From Amoebidium appalachense (taxonomy: Eukaryota > Ichthyosporea): 64,000 nucleotides of DNA. The DNA is taken from contig CAVNZM010000004.1 of NCBI GenBank assembly GCA_963693365.1, positions 620,001 to 684,000 of the forward strand, read 5' to 3'. Shown here in pieces: positions 52,561-64,000 of the stretch. The translations under genes were made by a program, and so were the position numbers. Each line of letters opens with the position of its first letter. Position 1 is the first letter of the stretch. The notes beneath the pieces are model-generated. The model searched no databases, was not told where the DNA came from, and saw only the letters and a list, made by a program, of their open reading frames with translations.

Positions 52561-53989
52561 GGTTTTATGTGCATAATATGTGCATTTCTTTTATTTTTAT
52601 TTTTTATTTTTACGACGCGTTTTTTTTTTTTTTTTTTTTGAAGAAGAATGCATGTATGGTTAGTGGACATATATGCATGCCGATGGAGACTTTTGATTGC
52701 TTGTTGCCGGTGGCCCAGTGTGGATGCAAGCATTACAGACGAGCATGCGCACACACGAACACAAACTATCCAGACAGTCACACTTACTTAAAGCAGGTAT
52801 TTGTGTTGTAGCGATAATTTTGTGCTCGTAGTTGTGTCCATTTTTTGATTGTGTAACAATTCTTTTTATGCCCCACCTTTCGTATGTGGATCATGTGTTC
52901 TTGAAGCGAATGGCCTCCTATTCTTGTTATACGTTTTGTGTTTTTCATTTCACAGTATGCTTTGTATGAATTCCGTAGCACAGTGTATATTTGTCGACTC
53001 ATTTTCACTGACCATCTTGTTAATAGGCGATTAGTTGGTGTAGGTTTCAGTGACCCAATGTCCATACTATGATGTGGTATTTAATGCCATCCTGTTATAA
53101 TCACAGCATGTCACTTCCAATGTTGATGAATGATTAAGTTAATGCTATTGCTCACATGATCACACATTAAAGTTTCTTTTCAAAAAAAGATTAAAAGTTC
53201 GCATGTTTTGCTTCTGTGTACATGTAGCAATTCGTTGTTCCAACGTCATTGCATCTCGCAAATTCTTATATGTTGCAAAGCAAACACAACCACTAAGTCT
53301 CGGCCTCCCCCCCCCCCCCCCCCCCCCCCCCTCTCCCGGTTCCCTCCTCCTCAAGACCCCCCCACCACCACCCCGCCCCCACTCCCCTCTATCCCTAATC
53401 CCCTCTCCCCCTCCGCTCTCCCCCCTACCCCTGCCCCCCCCCCCCTCCCCTCCCCCCCGGCCTTCCCTAACCCTCAGTTCCCCCCGTTCCCCTCCCCCTA
53501 CTCATGTCTCCGTCCCCCCCACCCTTCCCCCCGCCCTCCCTACCCTTCAGTCCCCCTTCCCCTCCTCCTCTCCTCTCCCCTCTACCCCGGCTAGTCATTG
53601 CCGACAAAAGGGCCTCTCCCCTTCTATTAAGTAACATCCACACACGTCAAATGTCTGCCATCTGATTCACGTCACAACCATCAACATCTTTTAAGAATTG
53701 CGGCACAAACACACAAACTCCCTGGCAGATAACCATGTTTGTTATGTGTGCATGTGGTGTGTGTCCCGCAAAAGGCTCTCAGATGGTGTGCTCGATCTGG
53801 AGAAGTTATAACATGTGCACTGCAAGAAACCCAGTTTAGTGTGGCAACCAAGAATGTAGTGTCTAGGGTGGTTTGCTGGTAACAATTCATTGGGCTTTGT
53901 ATTCGAAACGGGGAGGGAGATAGTCGTATATTTTCCCCTTTTTTTTTCCTTTTTCCCTTTTTTCCTTTTTTCTGTTTTTTTTTTTTCTT

Positions 53990-54033
<44 letters not shown>

Positions 54034-54134
54034 GGGGGTTAATGGGTTTAGGGGGGGGGGGGGGGGGGGAGGGGCAAGGAGAGGGGGGGGGGGGAGGAGA
54101 TGGACCCGCCACCCTCCCGCTCGAGCAGGTGGAT

Positions 54135-54166
<32 letters not shown>

Positions 54167-54599
54167 ACACCCCCGGGCCCCCTCCCCCCCTCCTGCCCCC
54201 CGTCAGAGGTGTGCCCTCTCTACGCCCCCGGGCCTGGGATGTCTAAACGTGAGGGCCATTCTGCTTTTTGCTCACTGGCTCTACTATACAGTAGTGTGCC
54301 CACTTCAAACCTTTCTCTTCTCCCCCCCCCCCCCCCCCCTCTCCCCCCTCCCCTACCCCCTTACCTCCACTCCCCACCCCTCCTCCCCTGCAGTGGCTTC
54401 TATTTTCCCGCACGACCTGCCTCAACCTCCTTCCAGCCACAAGCTTGGCACCACCAATGCACAATAAAGGCACGAGAAAGAACACTGTGACAGCCCGGCC
54501 TGATGTCCATTTTTATTTTCCTGTGTATTCAACCATCTCACAACGTGTGTTTAAAAAAAAAAAAACTACTACATATCAAGTGTTTGTGTATAGTACCAA

Positions 54600-54664
54600 A
54601 CTGTGTGTGTGTGTGTGTGTGTGGTGCACGTGTGTGTGTGTGTGTGTGTGCGTGTGCGTGTGTG

Positions 54665-54746
<82 letters not shown>

Positions 54747-54755
54747 CGCGCGTGT
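54600..54755. repeat. (GT)n-(GC)n tract
   Basis: GT repeats ending in GCGCGCGCGC at 54738-54752, downstream of the protease gene. Confidence 0.96.
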
Positions 54756-54913
54756 TTGTGATAGAACCCTAACTAACTAGAGTACTGTCGGTGCTGTGTG
54801 GTAGACGGTAGTTTCCCTAGAGGGCCTGCAAAGGCCTCCGGAAACAAACCGTGATAAAATAAAATCCGATAAAAATGTGTGTGTCCGTCTCTCTCTCCCC
54901 CCCCCCCCCCCCC

Positions 54914-55197
<284 letters not shown>

Positions 55198-55912
55198 GTG
55201 TGTCCATGTGTGTCCGTGTGTATCCCTAGAGAGAGTGTGTGTCCTGTGTCCTTGTGTGTGCGTGTGTGTGTGTAGGGCCCAACCACATCGGCTGAGTCAA
55301 CTTAACAAATTTGCGCGTCGCTTTATATGCTAACTTTTCTATTAAGCAACCCAAAGCCTGTTTACTATTGAGCTAAAGACTTATTATACTTTCAATGACT
55401 TTTGACTATGGTGTTTCTAGATGGCCGTGATCCTGACTCACATTCCAATCTCGTTAGGGGGACACTATGTATGTACCCCAGTCTATTTTTAGCAAATACC
55501 TCAAATGTACATATCCCGAATAGAGGCATTTCTGACAAGAATGCGGGTCCCCCGAAACTCTTTTGTAAGTGTGGGGTTGGTTGAGCGTGCTTTCGCAAAT
55601 TGTTTTATTATTCCAAAATTTCCAGTTTCATCATTGAAGCAAAGAATAATTCCGTTTACGTACATAGAACTGTACTTTGTCTTATCTATAGACACCTATC
55701 AAAGGGGTTTCTTTCATCATGAATTATATAAGTAATATTCGTAGATGTGGAATTGGCTTAGGCGGAGTTCAGTCGCACACATCGATTCAGTCGCACACAT
55801 CGATTCAAATGTCGCTCTTTATTATCTGCTAATAAATAGTATCCTTCGCGCATCCACCCCTAAACCAGGCCATCCGTGGCCCTAAGGGCCGGGGAACACC
55901 CCCATCCATGTC

Positions 55913-57097
55913 ATGGCACATGCCTATAATCGTTTCAGAACCTCTTTCAAAGTTCCATCTACACCCATCACACATGTGCGACCATTAAAACGTCCAGCAG
56001 ATACACCTACCACAGATGCACAACCAGAAAAACATCGCCTTAGACTAAGCGCAACACCTATTTACAATACACTACCCATTCAGAATAACACCACACCACT
56101 CCGTAGAAACACAATAACAACCATGCCGAAACTTTCGGTTGATACAGTACTGGCAGAACTTGCCCTCGTTAAGAAACAGCTAAATGAGCTGTTACCACTC
56201 AAGAACATGATAGAAAAACTCCAAACAGAAAATACCCAACTCAAGCTCACCATTGATTCACTCACAGCCCAGCTAAACATTAGTGGATCGCAAAACCCCA
56301 AAACTCATGAGCAAACATCTCGCGACGGAGACATTTCCACCCCAACACAAAACAACACAGGACCGGAAGCACAGCTCCCGGCAGAGTTCCTAGAATATGC
56401 GAACTCTCGTAAAACACCCGAGCTCCGCCAAATTGCCAAGGAAACATATGCCAGCATTCTTGCAGGCAACGAGTACCGCCGCAACTCCCCTCCCAAACCG
56501 CCGGCTAAGGGGAACACCCAAGCAAACGGTAACATCAACATCCCACCCAAATACGAGAGGGTGTATTTCAAAGTCAAGCACGGCAGACGCCCACACAGGG
56601 CCATGTGGTCCATCTTCAAGGCTCTCGGCTTCCGGTGCTCTCGCATCCTTTGTCTGTCCTTCATTGGATACGATGTGCTGGAAGTAGCAGTACGGGGCGA
56701 CTATAACCGTGCGTTCATCCGTGACGCGACAAAGGGGTGTGGAAGCTTCTTCACCCACCTCCCAAGCTACGACCCATGCGCGCCGGAAAACATTCAGAAA
56801 GCAGACAAAGAACGTAAAGTGTCTGCTAAGAATGCGTGCGCCACACGTTGTCGTGTACGCATCAGCAAGGCAAAAGAGTTCCTCGCAAAGTTGGAAAACG
56901 ATGCTACGAGCGTGATAGACACGGACACGAAGGAACCAATGTTTTCTGGTGAGAAACTGCTCGAGCGCAAACGCCGATGCGAGATGGAAATCGAGCTCTT
57001 CTGCGAACTGTTCGCGCTGGCGGAAGGTCGTGCATACGACCCCGTAAGCGACAAGTGGGAACCAACCCCACAGGTGTCGGACCAAACCGATGCCTAA
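55913..57097 (+). CDS. LINE ORF1: coiled-coil RNA-binding protein
   Basis: 394 aa. The N-terminal 70 residues are Thr/Pro/Arg-rich. From the internal Met at about 71 to about 123 there is a leucine heptad pattern (LAELALVKKQLNELL and following) that should trimerise or dimerise as in other LINE ORF1 proteins. After a Pro/Asn linker, residues about 210-370 form a Cys- and Arg-rich basic domain (KALGFRCSRILCLSFIG and later VRGDYNRAFIRDAT) that resembles ORF1 proteins of fungal LINEs from memory. Its role would be to coat the element RNA. Overlaps ORF2 by 8 nt (ATGCCTAA), with ORF2 in the +1 frame. Confidence 0.85.
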   Translation: MAHAYNRFRTSFKVPSTPITHVRPLKRPADTPTTDAQPEKHRLRLSATPIYNTLPIQNNTTPLRRNTITTMPKLSVDTVLAELALVKKQLNELLPLKNMIEKLQTENTQLKLTIDSLTAQLNISGSQNPKTHEQTSRDGDISTPTQNNTGPEAQLPAEFLEYANSRKTPELRQIAKETYASILAGNEYRRNSPPKPPAKGNTQANGNINIPPKYERVYFKVKHGRRPHRAMWSIFKALGFRCSRILCLSFIGYDVLEVAVRGDYNRAFIRDATKGCGSFFTHLPSYDPCAPENIQKADKERKVSAKNACATRCRVRISKAKEFLAKLENDATSVIDTDTKEPMFSGEKLLERKRRCEMEIELFCELFALAEGRAYDPVSDKWEPTPQVSDQTDA

Positions 57098-60000
57098 TTT
57101 ATCCTTCTTCTTCTGGAATGCTCGGACACTGGGCCCCCAAAAGGGCCTCCCCCCCGGGACACTCGACGATAAAATCAGCTACATACAACAACAGACAAAC
57201 AACCACACGTTTACAGTGATTTGCGAAACACAGTTTAAAAACCACCACAAATTCAACTCTACATTGGTCGACACATCCACACACCCCGGTTACGCGAAAA
57301 ACCGAGGCATTATTGTACTTGCCGCACCACACGTGAGAGTGAAGTGCAAACCGGTAGCAAAAACGGAATTCTCGGTTTCTATAGAGTTTCTTTCTAATGT
57401 TTTTACTTTTGTATATTACCCACCATCTATGTCGGTTGTCGAATTGACTCACGAGTTGTCACAGTTACCAATGTCCACTGTTATTTTAGGTGATTTTAAC
57501 ACGCGACTCCACCACACAGACACACTGCAAGTGAGTGTCGGGTACCCATCTAAGCCCCCGGAGCGTGCTATCCCTTTAGCAAGGTATGTCCAAAGTCACA
57601 CTTTGCGGTTCCCTCAAATATCCCATGCCCACAACACCGACTGGGGAGTGGCCTTTTGGCCATCAACCATGTCAAAACTCTCTCTCCCTCCTAACCTCTC
57701 TAGGTCATCTGACCACTCTCCTATCCTTTTCCTACCTAAGATCTCCCTTGATCTGCTCCCCCCTCCCCCTCCCACCTTTCGCCTCCGTCTATCCCAGCTT
57801 AAGTCACAGTGGGGTAGAGTTGATGTATGTGTATGCTATGCTACGAAACACCCTATATATATGCGCCTATTAGAATCTGCACAAGCCAGGCCAGATTCAC
57901 ATCTCGTACTAGATACATGCACTAACTTTATTGTTGATGATTTGATAGATCTCGGTGATTATGCTGGCGGTGGTAGGAAGGAATATCCCGATGCTCTCTT
58001 GTTACCAAACACCACTCCCGCTAGACTAGGTGAACCCCTGTCTCAAAAGGAAAGCTTGCGCCGGCTTGCTAGTATGAATCGATTTGGCCCCCCTGCTCGT
58101 ATTATTGGTGATACCACTGGAGACCCCCTCATAGACTCTGATAAGTATTTCTCGGAACTGTTTAAAGATAGGACCCCCGCTCAGAAACCTATTGTGTGGC
58201 CTGTAGACCCATCTATCCCCATAGAATCGATCCTCCCCTTTTTCAGTCCCGATGCCATATGGTCTGTGATATCTAGTTATAGCTCTAGTAAGTCTTGTGG
58301 ACCTGATGGACTCCCTGCTGGGTTTCTTAAAATCCTTGTTCCCTCCTACCCACAAAAGGAAAGTGATCGTGCTATTAAACCTGATCTTACTATCATGTTA
58401 AGCTCTCTCTTTTCTTGGTGTGTTAAATGTGGACATGTCCCGTCATCTTGGTTAGATACCTTAGTGATCCCCATAGTTAAGAAGGACTCTGAGGGCCCCA
58501 TATCATCCTTTCGCCCCATTACACTAACCCAGGTTGTTCGTAGATTCTTTGAAGCTTGCTTACTTAGGTTATTTGCACATCACCCTAGGTTTCAATCTAT
58601 TCTTCACATACACCCATGCCAATCCGCTTTTCGTAAAAACAATTCATGTTATGTTCAAATAATGGCACTGCACGATTCTATGCAAGTTGGTGCACAATAT
58701 GTTGGCTTTATTGATTGGAAAACTGCTTACGATTCTGTCTCCCCTGGTCTCCTATGGGAAAAGCTTGCTGCACGGGGTGTACCACACTGCATTGGTGTTC
58801 TGTTAGAAGCACTCTTGTCTCAAACCTATGGTAGAGCTGTGGTTAATGGGCATCTTTCATATGGTTTTGCTCGTACTAGAGGTCTCTTGCAGGGTTCATT
58901 GCTTAGCCCCTTTTTGTTTAACCTATTTATAGATGATTTGGCTGTCAAGATTTACGCCGAAAACGATGACCCTATTAATAACTTTCCGCCTGCACTTCTC
59001 TATGCTGATGATCTGTCCCTCCTTGCCCGTACCCCTAGACGCCTGCAAAGATTGTTCGATGTAGTGTCAGAGTGGTGCAAGGCAAACCTTATGATCCTTA
59101 ACATAGACAAATGTGGTGTTCTTGTACCTGATATAGCTAACAATTTACACACATTTACATTATCATCTAAACCTGTACCTATAGTTCCAGAATACAAATA
59201 TCTTGGTGTTCCGGTTGATTCTGTTGGTGTTATGTTTCCCCATATGGTCGAAAAGAGGGTAGAGTTGGCTCGTAAGCGGTTAGCTTTCTTCTCGGCTAAT
59301 ATTTTTAAAGACACACCCCTCCATCCTTCTATTAGACTTACATTTATTCGCACTTTTGTCTTCCCGGCATGTGAATATGGTTTACCCCTTCTCGCCGCTT
59401 GGATCAAGAAAGAGAGAACTAGAGCGCTTAAACCCTTGGCAAATTTCCTTGAAGCAGAAGTTGCCTCCTTTCTATCTAACAACTGTTGTAAACCTGGGCC
59501 TGTAACGCTCTCGATATATGGTCTGGTCCCAATAGCTGCTAGAGTATCCTATCTCGCGCTGAAATTCAATAAGCACATAAGCCGCTTAAAGAAGTATTTG
59601 CCCTCCCACCCTCTCTTCTCTATCCGACCTGTCCCCTCCTCACCTCTCCCCTCTTTCCTCCCCTCTCTCTCCCCTTCTCCCCTGGGCACAAATACAAATA
59701 AACCCCGCAATAGTGTGTGTGTGACTTTGGACTGCCACTTACTTATTAAACATGTACACAATCACAAGATAATCACGCAATATAACAAATGGAAAAAGAT
59801 ACCACACGACACTAGACCCGATGAAAGCATACACCTTGAAAAACTAAGCCTTATGTCTCGTTTTATATATACTGACCGCCTCAACCATATTGCCAAATAT
59901 GGCACTCGCAAGTGTATAACACCTAAATACATATTACCTTCCTGTAGAACTGGTCTTTCTCTAGCTGATGGTATTATTGATCAATTACCACGCTTTTACT

Positions 60001-60284
60001 GTACACGTGCTATACAGTGGAGATCTAATAAGTATAAGGTGGCATCATTTGCATGCCCAAACAACACACACACACACCAGTTTAACCGGTCATGTATCGC
60101 CAAATGTAGTTTGATAGACCACATAATACCGCAACACACACACGTCACATTCACAACAGACACCCAGAAAGATAGCCTACCTGTAAATTACAACATCCTT
60201 GATTTTATACTAAACACGCGTAACTACGACCTGTTTATTAGATGTATTGATTGGCTTGAGAAACACATCACTACAAAATTATAG
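57090..60284 (+). CDS. LINE ORF2: AP-type endonuclease plus reverse transcriptase
   Basis: 1064 aa. The N-terminal endonuclease/exonuclease/phosphatase domain shows FFWNARTL, VICETQF, GDFNTRL (about 133) and SSDHSPI (about 210), the metal-binding and catalytic residues of LINE endonucleases. The reverse transcriptase follows: GPDGLPAGFL (about 400), SAFRKNNSC, FIDWKTAYDSV (about 540-550), LLQGSLLSPFLFNLFIDDLA (about 600) and the catalytic YADD at 638-641, then LNIDKCGVLV and YKYLGVPVD. The C-terminal 300 residues have scattered Cys/His but no clear CCHC knuckle. It nicks the target and copies element RNA there. All catalytic residues are present. Confidence 0.94.
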   Translation: MPNLSFFFWNARTLGPQKGLPPGTLDDKISYIQQQTNNHTFTVICETQFKNHHKFNSTLVDTSTHPGYAKNRGIIVLAAPHVRVKCKPVAKTEFSVSIEFLSNVFTFVYYPPSMSVVELTHELSQLPMSTVILGDFNTRLHHTDTLQVSVGYPSKPPERAIPLARYVQSHTLRFPQISHAHNTDWGVAFWPSTMSKLSLPPNLSRSSDHSPILFLPKISLDLLPPPPPTFRLRLSQLKSQWGRVDVCVCYATKHPIYMRLLESAQARPDSHLVLDTCTNFIVDDLIDLGDYAGGGRKEYPDALLLPNTTPARLGEPLSQKESLRRLASMNRFGPPARIIGDTTGDPLIDSDKYFSELFKDRTPAQKPIVWPVDPSIPIESILPFFSPDAIWSVISSYSSSKSCGPDGLPAGFLKILVPSYPQKESDRAIKPDLTIMLSSLFSWCVKCGHVPSSWLDTLVIPIVKKDSEGPISSFRPITLTQVVRRFFEACLLRLFAHHPRFQSILHIHPCQSAFRKNNSCYVQIMALHDSMQVGAQYVGFIDWKTAYDSVSPGLLWEKLAARGVPHCIGVLLEALLSQTYGRAVVNGHLSYGFARTRGLLQGSLLSPFLFNLFIDDLAVKIYAENDDPINNFPPALLYADDLSLLARTPRRLQRLFDVVSEWCKANLMILNIDKCGVLVPDIANNLHTFTLSSKPVPIVPEYKYLGVPVDSVGVMFPHMVEKRVELARKRLAFFSANIFKDTPLHPSIRLTFIRTFVFPACEYGLPLLAAWIKKERTRALKPLANFLEAEVASFLSNNCCKPGPVTLSIYGLVPIAARVSYLALKFNKHISRLKKYLPSHPLFSIRPVPSSPLPSFLPSLSPSPLGTNTNKPRNSVCVTLDCHLLIKHVHNHKIITQYNKWKKIPHDTRPDESIHLEKLSLMSRFIYTDRLNHIAKYGTRKCITPKYILPSCRTGLSLADGIIDQLPRFYCTRAIQWRSNKYKVASFACPNNTHTHQFNRSCIAKCSLIDHIIPQHTHVTFTTDTQKDSLPVNYNILDFILNTRNYDLFIRCIDWLEKHITTKL

Positions 60285-60288
60285 CGCA

Positions 60289-60355
<67 letters not shown>

Positions 60356-60387
60356 CCAGCTGATACCGAGTGTCCCGAGGGGAGCCC

Positions 60388-60424
<37 letters not shown>

Positions 60425-60425
<1 letters not shown>

Positions 60426-61322
60426 GGGGAACCCCAACTAATTGATTTCTCCTTGTAGTCTTTATGGTGTCTCGTAGAGAAAGTAAACCCTGATATATAG
60501 TCACCACCCGACATCTATGTACGTGATCATGATATACCGCTGAGGGGATATTCCGAGCAAACCCCCCCCCCCCATACCTGAGACTGGTTCTCTTTGCCTC
60601 GAGTAAACAGCGTAAACCCCTTTCGACACCCAAGATAAAATGAGTCATCAGTTGTTTTGGGGAATGCGCTGTGTCACAGCCTGTACATGTACATGTGTGG
60701 TACGGACCATTTGGCAGAATTTGTGCTGAGTTGCTCGTAGAAAAGAGTCATGCATGTTGCTAAAATAACGACAGGAAAAAACTCTCACAGGCAGACTTTC
60801 ACAGACACTGCATGTCCCAACCTCAACAGCATGATACATCACTCTCTAATGTGCAACTATGAGATTTCGCTTTTGGGACTCATTGCTACTATCTTTTGAG
60901 GCAAAGCTTTCTTCTTTCTTTCCTTTCCTTTTTTTTTTATCCGTCTCCTGCTTCACCTCACCGAGGCTTACCGTCTTTCACTTCGCGCTGCCTGTCCATG
61001 GCTCTGTAAAGGTGGTCTGTAAGGGTGGCATAACGCATTAGAATACTCCTGCAAATATTACTTCCCTAGCCAATAAGCCAGTCGACTGAGGCCAACCAAG
61101 GGAAAATACTATGTACACCAGCCTATAGCCATCACCATTTCATGTATTGGTGAGACAGCTGTGAGATCGCACAAAACAGCAATAGGATGCCTGGTATCTT
61201 TGTGTACCTCAAGAGATGTAGTGTCACGATGACAGAGCACGGGGTAATGTGGAAACCAATCATAGGTGTGCAGCTTCGTGAACTCTTCTTATTCGAAAGC
61301 TACATCTTCAACAAACACCAAC
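60425..61322. other. Spacer between LINE and protease paralogue
   Basis: Unique sequence with a few poly-T and poly-C runs. It should contain the paralogue's promoter. I see no gene. Confidence 0.6.
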
Positions 61323-63284
61323 ATGAAGTGGTTGGTCTGCGTGCTGGCAGCCACCCTGTGGCCTGCTTTGGCCTCAGCGGCAGCTCTTAGTCTGGCCACC
61401 AACAACCAGCCATTTGACATGTTCGTAAGGGATGTAACTGTGGTAAGTGCAGATGTGAGTGGAATGTGATGCTAGGTGATGGTTTTTCCCTCGGCTTCGA
61501 GTGTGGCTTCAAAGGAACAACTGGTTCTTTCTTGTAGGGGTATTGTGCAGTCAATGGTAGTGGGATGGGTTTTTTTATCGCCCATGAGAATGGCATGCTC
61601 TGCGTGCCGGATAAGCCAGTGTGCACACTTTTTTCCCTCGCGCGGAGACACTGCATATGGCCAGTCACAAACCAATTTTTTCCCAATTACCCCATGCTAA
61701 ACCTGGTCCGTGTTGTCTGGAACCTCCCGGACGTTGTTGTGAAGAGACTCGCTAGGTTGTTATTAACCTCTTCGGGCCCGCACTAATTGAATTGGCCGGC
61801 AGCCGGCCAGCACTAAGCAGCTCCAAACAACTCTATTGCTTCTCAAAATCGATAGAAAAAGCTCAAATAAATGGTAATTATCGACACGATTGCTTTACCT
61901 ACATACGTTTCTAAGTTGGTTTGGGGGGAAATATCATCCTTTCGTATACTTTTGTGTCTGTTTCTGTGTTTCTGAAGTGACTATGTAGGGAAATTTGCCG
62001 GTATGATTAATGTTCAAGAAAACACCCACTTCCATTCTTCCTATTCAGCAGCTAAAAAAAACCCCCATCACTTCTTTACAACCCCAACTAACACACACAC
62101 ACAGCAATGTGCACAAAACTGGGGGACTTGCCTCCTGTTTGACTCCTATGAGCAAAAAAAAACACAGTTGTGCTCTCGAGTAACACAACACGTTTCCCTT
62201 CCAGGGCTTCACAACAAGGGATCAAGACCCACGCAGTCGCACCTCATACGGTGACCCCAAAGGAATAGCAGGGGGGCTGCCCCTTATCCGACTCCATCTA
62301 TTGGCCAACGTGTCGGTGGTGATAACCCGCACACTTATGCAAAATGTAGCCGGGTATGCGGTGTGGGGTGGCATGGTGGAGGGTGGGGCACCACAGGAGA
62401 TAGCAACACTGGTGGTCGGGCCAAACATGTTGGTTTATGGCAGCGTGGTGGTGGCCCGACCCGCAGGAGGATACCGCATGTTTGAGATGCTGCCTTCTAC
62501 TACTAAGCCTGGGTATACGACCACAGTCGAAACAACAATGGGTGACCAGAAATATTTACAGCCCTTACTTCCTGATCAGGACCAAAAAACACAACCGAAA
62601 AAATGCGCAAACAAGTGGGGGTCTGCCTAGTGTGGGTGGAAGGGCAGCGGTTGCACCTTCAGCTCAGAAACCGACACCAAAAGGGACGGGGAGGGACGGT
62701 GGGGGTGTGGTGGATGTGATGGTTGTGTATACAGACAGGGTGAAGAATAAGTTGGGAGAGGTGGCACTGAGGTCCAAGATAGCGGCGGCTGTGGGCATGG
62801 CAAACAGGGCACTGGCAAACAGCATGGTGGGTGTACACACATACACACGTGCAAGTACATGCGCATGTGCATGCACATACAAAAACACGTACATATGCAC
62901 GCACATACTCCGTGACATGCGCGCACACACACACATGCACACAAACACATAAACACATATGCGCGCACACATACACACATGGTCACATGTTCACACACAC
63001 TCATACACACACACACACACACAAAAAGCACATGACTATAACGGACAAACACACACGCAGGCACGAACGCACACTGTTACATGCCTACACTACACACTTG
63101 TGTGACCACATGTCTTCACAGCAGCAGATTTGAAACGGCCAACTCCAGACACACCTACGCACACTTCCGTGCATGCACAAGAGCAAACTCTGCATACCAC
63201 ACGTAAAATCACTGTTTTTGTTTTATTTCACACTCAGACTCTCACACACAAAGGCGCGCGCGCGCGCACACACACACACACACA

Positions 63285-63355
<71 letters not shown>

Positions 63356-63394
63356 CCCCCCCCCCCCTCCCCCCCCCCCCCCCCCCCCCCCTCT

Positions 63395-63447
<53 letters not shown>

Positions 63448-63606
63448 TCGCTATCTCCCAGAAGGACACCAAGGTCCATACACCTGCGCTCGCAACCGCA
63501 CATGCCTAAACACACACAATTACATCAAACGAGACGATACCTCTCTCATATCCCTCCTCCCATCCCTATTTCCTTAATCTGCTAATTTTCCCTATCCCCC
63601 GTGCAC

Positions 63607-63641
<35 letters not shown>

Positions 63642-64000
63642 CCCCCCCCCCCCCTCTTTCTTCGCACACGCGCGCTTACACACACACGCACACTCATTTC
63701 CACTTTTTCTCTTGACTCCCTCCCTACCCCCGCCTCCGCGCCTTCCCCCCCCCCTCCCCACCCCCCCCCCCCCCCCCCCAGACACACACACACTCTCTCT
63801 CTCTCACTAACACTCACACCCACAGGTCCCGCTCCTGTTCAACCTTGAGAACATGGGTGCCACTGACTACATCGAAAAACCCAACCGTACCATCCACACC
63901 GCCTTAAAGTACCTCAAAACAAGGGGGATGGTGTGATGGATCAAGTGCACACAGTGAGAGACAAGGTTAAGGCCGACCTAGTGCAACTGGTGATAGATGA
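61323..64000 (+). pseudogene. Tandem paralogue of the metalloprotease, two frame breaks, cut by window end
   Basis: Exon 1 (61323-61442) encodes a clear signal peptide (MKWLVCVLAATLWPALASA). Exon 2 runs 62205-62826 and corresponds to exon 2 of the upstream protease: shared VEGG.P.E, VYG..VV, FEMLP and then DVMVVYTDR. Its length is 622 nt against 636, so it is not a multiple of three: the first frame stops at 62630 (TAG) while the homologous DVMVVYTDR lies one frame over. Exon 3 starts at 63826 and matches VSISLNLV... in the other gene; its frame stops at 63934-63936, while the conserved DGVMD...KADLVQLV continues in another frame from 63927 to the window end. Both breaks fall near homopolymers (A runs at 62583-62600; five Gs at 63923-63927), so either decay or sequence error is possible. 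The zinc site lies beyond the window. Confidence 0.8.
63291..63640. repeat. (CT)n, poly-C and (CA)n tracts in the paralogue's intron 2
   Basis: (CT)n at 63291-63353 runs into C-rich sequence, then (CA)n at 63399-63442 and a second (CT)n at 63608-63639. The region 62827-63825 contains no coding signal. Confidence 0.95.

Larger units (their letters stand above)
55764..60424 (+). mobile_element. Non-LTR retrotransposon (LINE), apparently full length
   Basis: Two overlapping open frames (ORF1 55913-57097, ORF2 57090-60284) are followed by a 3' tail containing a (CA)n run at 60294-60354 and a poly-A tract at about 60392-60424. The 5' leader includes a 20-bp unit repeated twice in tandem at about 55764-55806. 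No LTRs are seen. Neither ORF has an internal stop, so the copy looks recent. I could not find a convincing target-site duplication. The 5' boundary is a guess. The element sits between the protease gene and its paralogue, on the same strand. Confidence 0.9.

Noticed and set aside
57099-57452. Minus-strand open frames across the LINE
   Set aside because: Shadows of the strong ORF2 coding frame.

Overview
This is nuclear DNA of a eukaryote. The genes carry many GT-AG introns with conserved phases, there is a mitochondrial inner-membrane protein with a presequence, and there is a LINE and a foldback transposon. There is no sign of prokaryotic organisation. The non-coding DNA is loaded with (GT)n/(CA)n microsatellites, long poly-G/poly-C runs and minisatellites. 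The gene set (PUS7, MIC60, LAMMER kinase, secreted metalloprotease with fibronectin III domains) fits a unicellular relative of animals and fungi or another protist, but I cannot place it more closely from this window.

Layout. Minus strand, 3.5-16.8 kb: a 17-exon PUS7 (TruD-type tRNA/mRNA pseudouridine synthase) gene, joined by hand from exons whose phases all agree (about 707 aa). Minus strand, 17.4-29.4 kb: a 15-exon MIC60/mitofilin gene (about 871 aa, one 28-nt exon tentative), running from presequence to the C-terminal mitofilin domain. Minus strand, 30.9-31.8 kb: an intronless gene with a PH-like N-terminus and a SAP-like C-terminus. Plus strand, 33.5-40.0 kb: an 11-exon LAMMER (CLK-type) kinase of about 564 aa with DVG instead of DFG. 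The stretch 40-46.8 kb has no gene I can establish but holds a 215-bp direct duplication and a degenerate array. At 47.4-48.2 kb lies a foldback MITE with a TTA target duplication. Plus strand, 46.8-52.6 kb: a 4-exon secreted metzincin protease with about six FN3 domains. At 55.8-60.4 kb sits an apparently intact two-ORF LINE. At 61.3-64 kb (window end) is a tandem paralogue of the protease with two frame breaks.

Themes. The repeats are not scattered at random. (GT)n tracts often begin exactly at 5' splice sites, (CA)n tracts often end in the 3' splice-site CAG, and poly-C on the sense strand often follows directly after the donor. One PUS7 minisatellite is built from copies of an exon end plus its splice donor. 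The PUS7 and LAMMER genes act in RNA modification and splicing control, MIC60 in cristae junctions; they are housekeeping genes lying side by side rather than a pathway cluster. All exon joins are inferred from splice signals, phase and family similarity recalled from memory; no transcript or database search was available.
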